In this document: one piece after another, positions 1-5,183 of the stretch
Layout of the letters: the number at the start of each line of letters is the position of its first letter
How positions within the stretch are numbered: position 1 is the stretch's first letter
Assembly (NCBI GenBank): GCA_013042125.1
Contig: JABDQS010000031.1
Span: 1 to 5,729, forward strand
DNA: 5,729 bases
Direction: 5' to 3'
Origin: Eudoraea sp.
Lineage (GTDB): Bacteria > Bacteroidota > Bacteroidia > Flavobacteriales > Flavobacteriaceae
Notes under the pieces: model-generated
The model's input: only the letters and a program-made list of their open reading frames with translations
Told to the model about the DNA's origin: nothing
Databases searched by the model: none
Position numbers and translations under genes: made by a program

Positions 1-67
1 TCTGCCTGGTGTCTGTTGAGATCGAAGGGTATTTTAAAAATAACTTGTAGAGCTCGTCTATTGTCAT
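1..67 (-). CDS. murF: MurF, UDP-N-acetylmuramoyl-tripeptide--D-alanyl-D-alanine ligase (N-terminal 22 codons, cut by window edge)
   Basis: Read on the minus strand, an ATG at 67-65 opens a frame that runs off the left edge and begins MTIDELYKLFLKYPSI, then STDTRQ. This matches the start of flavobacterial MurF as I know it: a short helix of the type 'I-E-Q-L-Y-x-L-F-L', then the S/T-T-D-T-R segment at the start of the Mur ligase N-terminal domain. MurF is a cytoplasmic ATP-dependent enzyme that adds D-Ala-D-Ala to UDP-MurNAc-tripeptide, the last soluble step of peptidoglycan precursor synthesis. Only about 5% of the protein is visible, so its ATP-binding and catalytic regions cannot be assessed. 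The position fits: murF lies downstream of gldJ on the same strand in Flavobacterium johnsoniae. There is no Shine-Dalgarno sequence; a TATCTTTA box ends four bases before the ATG, which suggests a leaderless or nearly leaderless mRNA. Confidence 0.8.
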   Translation of the reverse strand, partial: MTIDELYKLFLKYPSISTDTRQ

Positions 68-71
68 GCCC

Positions 72-104
72 TAAAGATAAAAAAAGCCTCGACTTAATTG
101 TCAA
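72..104 (-). promoter_or_regulatory. Candidate murF promoter overlapping a terminator
   Basis: On the minus strand, TATCTTTA (79-72) matches the Bacteroidota -7 element TAnnTTTG at all but the last base. A TTG (104-102) lies 22 bases upstream, inside the 17-23 spacing reported for F. johnsoniae sigma-A-type promoters. Transcription would start at or beside the murF ATG (67). The TTG falls inside the stem of the terminator at 79-111, so one DNA segment would serve both functions. This is inferred from consensus only. Confidence 0.45.
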
Positions 105-111
105 GGCTTTT
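79..111 (-). terminator. Rho-independent terminator between the small membrane gene and murF
   Basis: On the minus strand, AAAAGCCTTGAC (111-100), loop AATTAA and GTCGAGGCTTTT form a 12-bp stem with one G-U pair, followed by a run of seven T (85-79). The plus strand has only four T and a C-A mismatch, so leftward transcription is favoured, although weak bidirectional action is possible. It would end transcripts of the small gene at 247-417, twelve bases before the murF start codon. Confidence 0.8.
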
Positions 112-198
112 ACCTACACTTATTACTGTTTAAACTAAATGGAATTTAACCATAAACCCATTTTAAGTACTCCATTAAATAAACTTGTTTCTACAGAG

Positions 199-228
199 AC
201 CAATAGTGCCCCCCCAGGCACTATTGGT
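199..228. repeat. Perfect 12-bp inverted repeat (hairpin) with C-run loop
   Basis: ACCAATAGTGCC (199-210) and GGCACTATTGGT (217-228) are exact reverse complements separated by CCCCCA. As minus-strand RNA this is a stable hairpin with a UGGGGG loop, starting 18 bases after the stop codon of the small gene. No U-tract follows on either strand, so it is not a typical terminator. It could be a 3' stabilising structure or a protein-binding site; its function is unknown. Confidence 0.75.
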
Positions 229-246
229 ATATTGTTGCTACGATCC

Positions 247-417
247 CTAATCGAAAGCAAATCCTGTTGAAACTCTGAAGATAAACGCAAATAATACCAT
301 TGCGTAGCTGGCTATAAACAACCAGGATAAAGTTTTTAAATACGACTTTGCAAAATAGTTAGTAATGTTTTGAAAAGCTTCCGAATATAAGTTCCTAATT
401 AACATAACATTTTTCAT
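247..417 (-). CDS. Small single-pass membrane protein, 56 aa, flavobacterial DUF6747-like
   Basis: The minus-strand frame begins MKNVMLIRNLYSEAFQNITN, continues through a hydrophobic stretch (SWLFIASYAMVLFAFIF, about residues 31-47), and ends FRVSTGFAFD followed by TAG. The pattern is a polar or amphipathic N-terminal half, one membrane helix and the C-terminal motif F-R-(V/I)-(S/A)-T-G-F-A-F-D. I recall this from a family of uncharacterised 55-60 residue proteins in Flavobacteriaceae; the name DUF6747 is from memory and uncertain. Length and both ends fit that family, so the gene looks intact. A second ATG at codon 5 is an alternative start. There is no Shine-Dalgarno site and no convincing promoter. 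It lies between gldJ and murF on their strand but is separated from each by a terminator, so it is probably transcribed alone. It is likely in the inner membrane; its role is unknown. Confidence 0.75.
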   Translation of the reverse strand: MKNVMLIRNLYSEAFQNITNYFAKSYLKTLSWLFIASYAMVLFAFIFRVSTGFAFD

Positions 418-1112
418 AATATGATAGATTTGGGTTTATTCTAGTTTGTCACACCTTGATTTCAATTTTAATGTTTTGTCGTGGTGTCTGTAAGTAAAAT
501 GCTCATTTGTAGGAAATAGTATTATAAATCGATAAAACGCTCAATATAGTCGATGAAATACATCATAAATGATAATATTATTATTAAAAAAGACCAAAAA
601 GTTAGTATACGAGATACAAAAAAGAACTAAATACATGGGTATTTCACCTTAAAAAACGACCTTTTGTAGGGAGCGTCCTATAAAATTTGCGATACAAGTA
701 AGAATAATATTACGTGGAAAAAATCAATTATTCCCAGGATAATACATAAGCAGGGCCCTTTAACTTCTTTTAGAAAGGGTTAGTATTACTTATTGATATA
801 ACAGTATGGGGACAGTATCTGAGGATTAGGATCACAATATCCTTTAAGCTTACCGTCTGAAGAAGTGGGGGTGTATTAAATTCTATAATAGGATAAGCCC
901 CACGTAAGTAATGATGCTGATTTAATACGCCTGCCTGCATATAAAAGTGTAAAAAGCTCGGCTATCCTAAGCCATTTTATCTATAGTTTAGAATATTTAA
1001 CTGAATACAGGGCGATGCAATTCCTAATGGTTGTCCTTTATTATTCTTCCTGTCAAATAAATTAGGTTCCTTGCCTCAGGGAGCTTAAGAGCCATTATAT
1101 TTTGAGTATAAT
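418..1112. other. Gene-poor spacer between gldJ and the small membrane gene
   Basis: About 695 bases, AT-rich, with frequent stop codons in all six frames. I recognise no protein, tRNA or transposase in it. The only notable open frame is 940-770 on the minus strand (56 codons, no recognised similarity, no start context), which I do not accept as a gene. The spacer also contains an inverted repeat at 869-881/920-932 and one copy of a 14-base direct repeat (550-563). It may hold the promoter of the small gene, decayed sequence or an uncharacterised RNA; nothing in the sequence decides. Confidence 0.6.
869..932 (+). repeat. Inverted repeat with 38-base loop in the gene-poor spacer
   Basis: GTATTAAAT (873-881) and ATTTAATAC (920-928) are perfect reverse complements. 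As plus-strand RNA the stem extends outward by four more pairs (two G-C, two G-U) to 869 and 932. On the minus strand the G-U pairs become A-C mismatches, so any RNA role would favour the plus strand. Function is unknown. Confidence 0.4.
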
Positions 1113-1147
1113 AAAAAAAAGCCCCGACATTGGTTGTCGGGGCTTTT
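1113..1147 (-). terminator. Rho-independent terminator of gldJ
   Basis: On the minus strand, GTC...GGGC pairs perfectly: GCCCCGAC (1121-1128) and GTCGGGGC (1136-1143) flank a 7-base loop, and A/T runs lengthen the stem. Eight T (1120-1113) follow on the minus strand, against four on the plus strand, so it serves gldJ, whose stop codon lies 21 bases upstream of the stem. It could also stop rightward transcription weakly. Confidence 0.9.
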
Positions 1148-1168
1148 CAATACTATATTGTATAAGAT

Positions 1169-2836
1169 CTATTTGGCTTTCTTGCCACGTACAGTCTTAT
1201 TTTTTGTTTTCGCTTTGGATCCTACCCTGGACATAGCGCAACGGAATCCAATATAATCTGTTGCCATGTATTGTGGCAAGAATCTTCTCTGAGCCGGGTC
1301 TAACCAATAGGCTCTGTCTCGCCATGATCCACCTTTGTAGACACGTACCTCGTCATTGATCAATGTTGAACGCTCATTACTGGTGTCATAACCTCTAACG
1401 ATCTTACCGGTAGAATCTCTTTCAATTTTATGCTCAGGAGAATCGTACATTTTTCGTAGATTTTCCGGATCATCATCTTCGCTAAAGCGATCAAAGAATC
1501 TTGTAGATCCAGGATCACCATCGCGGTAACCTCTGTTGTCACTGTCCGAGAAATTCGTTCTTAAATACGTTTCTTCCTCGTCAACCGGCACCATAAGGAT
1601 CTCTCCCGGAAGGTTTACCGCTACTACTTTGCCATTAGGCAGAGTATCATAAACAATACTGTCCCTGAGGATATTCACTTTTCCATCTTCTCCAATGGCA
1701 GTCTTTGTATAGATATTACCACGGTAATAATTAAAGTCACTTATTTCGTCATCTACGATAGGTCTGTAGACATCAGCAACCCATTCGGCAACATTACCCG
1801 CCATGTCATATAATCCAAGATCATTTGGTTTGTAAGATTTCACTTCAGCAGTGATATCGGCACCATCATCAGACCATCCTGCAATTCCGCCGTAATCTCC
1901 TTTTCCTTGTTTGAAGTTGGCCAATTGATCGCCGCGGCCAACACGTTGTCCATTTCTGGTGTATTCACCTTCCCATGGATATTTCTTTCTACCCCTATAG
2001 TTGTTATATTCTCTGCTCCCTTGTAAGGCAGCTGCTGCATATTCCCATTCAGTTTCAGTTGGGAGTCGGTACTCCGGAGAGATGATCCCACTACTGCGTT
2101 TAGCAAAAACAGAAACAGAATCTTTCTTATTCTTGCCTTGTAGTGAATCTATTTGACCATTGTAAACAGACTCTGGTCTGTTCAAATAAGCTTCAGTATT
2201 GAAAGTACCACCAATCTCACCGGTTACTGCCTGGTATTTTGCGTCTTGCGCCAGGAACCCTTCTCTTTCCAGAACAGCCTCATTTACGCGGTCTGTTCTC
2301 CATTCTGCAAATTGAGTTGCCTGTATCCAGTTAACACCAACTACAGGATACTCTGCATAGGCAGGGTGACGCAGGTAGTTATTGGTCATGGTCTCATTAA
2401 AACCTAGTCGGTTTCTCCAAACCAGGGTATCTGGAAGGGCACCTTTATAAATATTTGCGTATTTTGGATTTTCAGGCGGATATACACTTTTAAGATAATC
2501 GAGGTATTCCAAATACATAACATTGGTTACCTCAGTTTCGTCCATATAAAAAGACTGCACATGTTGTTGTGTAGGTGTATTGTTCCAATCGTGCATTACA
2601 TCATCTTGTACTTTTCCTTTTGTGAATGTACCTCCTTCAATAAAGACAAGACCAGGAGAGGTTTCCTGCTCCTTAAAATCGGAGTTAAATTGAAAACCAC
2701 CTTCTTTCGCATTGATCTTCCATCCTGTGGCACGAGAGGTATTTTTTGAACTAGAAGATTTTTTACAGCTGGTAACTGTAAATCCTGCCACTAGCACTGT
2801 GCAAGAGAGTACAACTTTGATAAATTGTTTTTTCAT
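1169..2836 (-). CDS. gldJ: Gliding motility / T9SS lipoprotein GldJ
   Basis: A 555-residue protein, close to the about 560 residues of F. johnsoniae GldJ. Residues 1-24 form a lipoprotein signal peptide with lipobox VTSC, so Cys24 is lipidated and the mature protein is anchored in the outer membrane facing the periplasm. The rest is a formylglycine-generating-enzyme (FGE/SUMF1)-like fold: PGLVFIEGGTF at 61-71, the internal hallmark GLYDMAGNVAEW, an acidic insertion, then VYKGGSWRDR and the closing IGFRCAM near 529-535. Apart from Cys24 only Cys533 remains in the mature protein, so the copper-binding cysteine pair of true FGE enzymes is missing and a structural role is expected. In F. johnsoniae GldJ is needed for gliding and for stability of GldK; loss of its last 8-13 residues abolishes gliding but not secretion. 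The tail here (538-555) is intact and lysine-rich. The ATG (2836-2834) begins MKKQF and gives a complete signal peptide. No promoter is recognisable upstream. Confidence 0.96.
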   Translation of the reverse strand: MKKQFIKVVLSCTVLVAGFTVTSCKKSSSSKNTSRATGWKINAKEGGFQFNSDFKEQETSPGLVFIEGGTFTKGKVQDDVMHDWNNTPTQQHVQSFYMDETEVTNVMYLEYLDYLKSVYPPENPKYANIYKGALPDTLVWRNRLGFNETMTNNYLRHPAYAEYPVVGVNWIQATQFAEWRTDRVNEAVLEREGFLAQDAKYQAVTGEIGGTFNTEAYLNRPESVYNGQIDSLQGKNKKDSVSVFAKRSSGIISPEYRLPTETEWEYAAAALQGSREYNNYRGRKKYPWEGEYTRNGQRVGRGDQLANFKQGKGDYGGIAGWSDDGADITAEVKSYKPNDLGLYDMAGNVAEWVADVYRPIVDDEISDFNYYRGNIYTKTAIGEDGKVNILRDSIVYDTLPNGKVVAVNLPGEILMVPVDEEETYLRTNFSDSDNRGYRDGDPGSTRFFDRFSEDDDPENLRKMYDSPEHKIERDSTGKIVRGYDTSNERSTLINDEVRVYKGGSWRDRAYWLDPAQRRFLPQYMATDYIGFRCAMSRVGSKAKTKNKTVRGKKAK

Positions 2837-2994
2837 CTGTTGATCTTTGATTTAAATTCCTTTCGGAGTTTTTAAGCTTTGGATCATCCTTTATAATTCG
2901 GATAATCCTGTGTTTATTGATTTTATTAAGACTTTCGGCTACTTAAACGATGTTTTACACATAATATTTTACAGCCATTAAAATAATTGAGGCC

Positions 2995-3062
2995 CTTATA
3001 CTATATGATGTCAGGCCAAGTTCACAAATTCATAACGGAACAAATATCATTATAGTATGAAG
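2995..3062. repeat. Imperfect inverted repeat in the gldJ-porV spacer
   Basis: ATACTATATGAT (2998-3009) pairs with ATCATTATAGTAT (3046-3058) with one bulged base, and CTT/AAG extend the arms after a second bulge. The 36-base centre is unpaired. It could be a binding site for a regulator of the divergent genes or a remnant of a small element; the AT-rich arms make chance plausible. Confidence 0.35.
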
Positions 3063-3347
3063 CTGAGATATTCTTTGCGCCCTGTAGTGTTAAAATTAAG
3101 ATGCTCAGACAGTTCGAACCCTTTGATATAGACTCGGATCGATGAAATACATATCGCGAGACTCTGTTAGAACTGAAATAATACTAGTTTTTACACAAGA
3201 TATTTTGAAAATGGCCGTTAACCACATGTACAAATAATGAATCCTGAGAGAACCAGGAGTAAAATACCTGCCTGCCTTCTGTTTTGCATCCCTGTGAACT
3301 AAAAGTAAAGTAAGGTTATTGAAAATCAGATAAGGATTCTTAAAAAT

Positions 3348-3355
3348 TAGATTCG
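3348..3355 (+). promoter_or_regulatory. Candidate -7 box for porV
   Basis: TAGATTCG differs from TAnnTTTG at one base. If used, transcription would begin near 3359, after the GTG at 3357 and just before the ATG at 3366, which favours the ATG as the start. The nearest TTG (3319-3321) is 26 bases upstream, slightly beyond the usual spacing, so this is a weak call. Confidence 0.3.
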
Positions 3356-3365
3356 CGTGAAAAAA

Positions 3366-4511
3366 ATGAAAAACTTAATCGGCCTCTTATTATTGTTATT
3401 CGTTTGCAAAGGTTTTGCTCAAGAAGATAGAGTGATCACCACCGCTGTTCCCTTCCTTACTATTGCAGCCGACGCCCGCGCAGCGGGTATGGGCGACATG
3501 GGAGTTGCAACTTCAGTAGATGCCTTTTCGCAACAATGGAATCCCGCTAAATTTGCTTTCGCAGAAAGAAAGATGGGGATTGGGGTGAGCTATACGCCTT
3601 ATCTGGAAAGTATTATTACGGATATCTCCTTACTTAATGGCAGTTTCTACAATAAAATAAATGACAGGAGTGCCTTTGCCTTTAGTCTGCGATATTTTAC
3701 ACTGGGTGAAATTGAGCTCAGGCAATTTGCGAATGATCCCGGTACCCTGGCAAAACCAAACGAATTGGCTTTAGACGGATCGTATTCCTTAAAATTAAGT
3801 GATCAGTTCTCAATGGCTGTCGCCGGTCGTTTTATCCGATCAAACCTTAGATTGCCAGAGATCAGTAATGTTGATTCTCAGGCTGCCAGCTCCTTTGCAG
3901 TTGACGTAGCCGGATATTACAGATCTAAAGAAGTGGCCTTTTCCAGTTTTAACGGTAGATGGCGCGCTGGTTTCAATATATCCAACCTAGGAGGCAAGAT
4001 TCAATATGATGAAGGTGGACAGGAAAACTTCTTACCTACAAATCTGAGATTTGGTGGAGGATTTGATTTTATTCTGGATGAAGATAATGTGTTGGCGATC
4101 ACAGCAGAGTTTAACAAGCTTTTAGTTCCTACTCCTAGAGATTTTGATGATGATGGGGATGTGGATTCAGCAGATAATGATGAATATCAACAAATAGGCT
4201 TCCTTAGTGGTGTTTTTGAATCTTTTGGAGATGCACCAGACGGAATGAGTGAAGAATTCAAAGAGATAACCTGGGCCTTAGGAGCAGAATATTCATTTCA
4301 ACAGTCCTTTATGGTTAGAACCGGGTATTTCAATGAAAGTGAATTAAAGGGATCCAGAAAGTTCTTTGCACTTGGTGCCGGGTTTAAATTTAAGGCAGCC
4401 CAAATAGATCTATCCTATTTGTTCTCTTCTTCACAGGTCAGAAATCCGCTGGAGAATACCTTGCGCTTTTCCCTAACCTTTAACCTAGGAGAGGAATTCA
4501 TAAACAATTAA
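3366..4511 (+). CDS. porV: PorV (LptO), T9SS outer-membrane shuttle protein
   Basis: A 381-residue protein from the ATG. A type I signal peptide (MKNLIGLLLLLFVCKGFAQ) is cut near FA-QED, and Cys14 is not in a lipobox. The mature protein starts with the family signature TIAADARAAGMGDMGVA and a WNPAK segment, then alternates amphipathic strands to the end (FSLTFNL), as in a FadL-like 14-strand outer-membrane barrel. PorV binds T9SS cargo at the SprA translocon and delivers it to the PorU sortase; in F. johnsoniae only a subset of cargo depends on it. An acidic segment (259-272) fits the calcium-loop pattern DxDxDGxxDxxD. A GTG nine bases earlier (3357) would add MKK; I prefer the ATG because six A precede it and a -7-like box lies just upstream. 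The usual partner porU is not upstream. A terminator follows at once, so porV appears to be monocistronic. Confidence 0.94.
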   Translation: MKNLIGLLLLLFVCKGFAQEDRVITTAVPFLTIAADARAAGMGDMGVATSVDAFSQQWNPAKFAFAERKMGIGVSYTPYLESIITDISLLNGSFYNKINDRSAFAFSLRYFTLGEIELRQFANDPGTLAKPNELALDGSYSLKLSDQFSMAVAGRFIRSNLRLPEISNVDSQAASSFAVDVAGYYRSKEVAFSSFNGRWRAGFNISNLGGKIQYDEGGQENFLPTNLRFGGGFDFILDEDNVLAITAEFNKLLVPTPRDFDDDGDVDSADNDEYQQIGFLSGVFESFGDAPDGMSEEFKEITWALGAEYSFQQSFMVRTGYFNESELKGSRKFFALGAGFKFKAAQIDLSYLFSSSQVRNPLENTLRFSLTFNLGEEFINN

Positions 4512-4530
4512 GACGAAATGAACATTTATA

Positions 4531-4560
4531 AACCTGCCTTCGAGCAGGTTTTTTTATTTT
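4531..4560 (+). terminator. Rho-independent terminator of porV
   Basis: AACCTGC (4531-4537) pairs with GCAGGTT (4544-4550) around CTTCGA, followed by a T-rich run from 4549 to 4560 interrupted by one A. The hairpin starts 19 bases after the porV stop codon and ends 28 bases before the cdd ATG. The minus strand lacks a comparable T-run, so it acts rightward. Confidence 0.85.
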
Positions 4561-4576
4561 AGGGGGTAAGGAATTG

Positions 4577-4584
4577 TATATTTA
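4577..4584 (+). promoter_or_regulatory. Candidate cdd -7 box directly before the start codon
   Basis: TATATTTA matches TAnnTTTG except at the last base and is followed by CCCA and then ATG (4589), the same four-base gap seen at murF. There is no TTG at the expected distance, because the region there is the T-run of the porV terminator. A leaderless or very short-leader cdd mRNA is inferred. Confidence 0.4.
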
Positions 4585-4588
4585 CCCA

Positions 4589-5077
4589 ATGAAAAGCAAA
4601 ACACTTTCTTTTCAGCTAAGCATTTTTGAATCACTTGCTGAACTACCCAAAGCAGAACAGGAATTAATAAACCATGCTTTAAAGGCAAGGGAAAATGCCT
4701 ATGCACCCTATTCAGATTTTAAGGTGGGCGCGGCAATCTTACTTGAAAATAATCAGGTCGTCATAGGAAGTAATCAGGAAAATGCTTCTTATCCCTCCGG
4801 ACTTTGTGCGGAACGTGTAGCTGTTTTTCAGGCAGGTGCAAAATACCCGGGGATTCCAATCTTAAAGATCGCTATTGTAGCAAGTTCAGATAAGACACCT
4901 AACAGGAAACCTGCAGCACCTTGCGGAAATTGCAGACAGTCTATTTTTGAATACGAGAATAGACAAGAAAAGCCCATCGAACTGCTACTTATGGGCGGAG
5001 AGGGTCCTATCTATAAATGTCACTCTGTAAAAGATATTTTACCCCTGGCTTTTGGAAGTGATTCTCTTGAACAGTAG
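4589..5077 (+). CDS. cdd: Cytidine deaminase, tetrameric zinc type
   Basis: A 162-residue cytosolic enzyme that hydrolyses cytidine and deoxycytidine to uridine and deoxyuridine in pyrimidine salvage. The zinc site of the cytidine/deoxycytidylate deaminase fold is visible: CAE with Cys73 (zinc) and Glu75 (proton shuttle), and PCGNC with Cys112 and Cys115 (zinc). The three-cysteine set and short length indicate the homotetrameric class. The substrate-binding segment N-x-E-N-A (Asn62, Glu64) and the N-terminal AYAPYSDFKVGAA block are also present. It is somewhat longer than the roughly 130-residue bacterial type because of about 25 extra N-terminal residues and a short C-terminal extension, as is usual in flavobacteria. 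A TTG at 4574 would add MYIYP, but those codons overlap the TATATTTA promoter-like box, so the ATG is preferred. It lies between porV and pdhA on the same strand, but a terminator separates it from porV, so its expression is probably independent. Confidence 0.95.
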   Translation: MKSKTLSFQLSIFESLAELPKAEQELINHALKARENAYAPYSDFKVGAAILLENNQVVIGSNQENASYPSGLCAERVAVFQAGAKYPGIPILKIAIVASSDKTPNRKPAAPCGNCRQSIFEYENRQEKPIELLLMGGEGPIYKCHSVKDILPLAFGSDSLEQ

Positions 5078-5119
5078 TTACAAAATCAAAATATCAGAAC
5101 AACCTTTGTTTACTGGTTT

Positions 5120-5153
5120 AAATGCCCTTCAAGCTTTTTTGGCATTTCTTTTT
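5120..5153 (+). terminator. Possible weak terminator after cdd
   Basis: AAATGCC (5120-5126) and GGCATTT (5141-5147) form a 7-bp stem around a 14-base loop, followed by C and five or six T. It starts 43 bases after the cdd stop codon. The long loop and AT-rich stem make it weak, but it lies where an end of the cdd transcript is expected, before the pdhA promoter-like box. Confidence 0.45.
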
Positions 5154-5171
5154 CACTATTGATTTAATGTG

Positions 5172-5179
5172 TATTTTTG
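5172..5179 (+). promoter_or_regulatory. Candidate pdhA -7 box
   Basis: TATTTTTG is an exact match to the Bacteroidota consensus TAnnTTTG, 70 bases upstream of the pdhA ATG. The -33 TTG is not well placed: one at 5159-5161 is too close (10-base spacer) and one at 5139-5141 too far (30). Transcription would start near 5184, giving a leader of about 65 bases. Confidence 0.5.
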
Positions 5180-5183
5180 TTTT

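Larger units (their letters stand above)
2837..3356. other. Gene-poor divergent spacer between gldJ and porV, where porU would be expected
   Basis: About 520 bases between divergently transcribed gldJ and porV. No frame exceeds about 25 codons, apart from out-of-frame overlaps with gldJ, and I see no caspase-like sortase sequence. In F. johnsoniae the large porU gene (over 3 kb) lies immediately upstream of porV, beside gldJ. The spacer must contain the gldJ promoter and probably one for porV; no good TTG/TAnnTTTG pair is visible except the weak TAGATTCG just before porV. It also holds an imperfect inverted repeat (2995-3009/3046-3062), a direct-repeat copy (3139-3152) and the string CCTGCCTGCC (3268-3277). 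Confidence 0.65.

Noticed and set aside
770..940. Minus-strand open frame of 56 codons starting MQAGVLNQHHYL
   Set aside because: No recognised similarity, no signal or domain, several codons uncommon in the neighbouring genes (ATA, CTA, AGA), and an in-frame stop shortly upstream; a frame of this length is not surprising by chance.
930..3277. CCTGCC-type strings at 930-937 and 3268-3277, and also in the porV terminator, as a dispersed repeat family
   Set aside because: The shared core is only eight to ten bases and the flanks do not align, so no repeat unit can be defined.
3218..3289. Minus-strand 23-codon frame with a hydrophobic run (MQNRRQAGILLLVLSGF...)
   Set aside because: It resembles a signal peptide but ends directly after it, has no recognised family, and faces porV; probably chance.
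4574..4588. TTG start giving five extra residues on cytidine deaminase
   Set aside because: The extra codons coincide with a TAnnTTTA promoter-like box, and the ATG at 4589 is a standard start.
5159..5179. TTG at 5159-5161 as the -33 element of the pdhA promoter
   Set aside because: The 10-base spacer to TATTTTTG is far below the 17-23 bases reported for flavobacteria.
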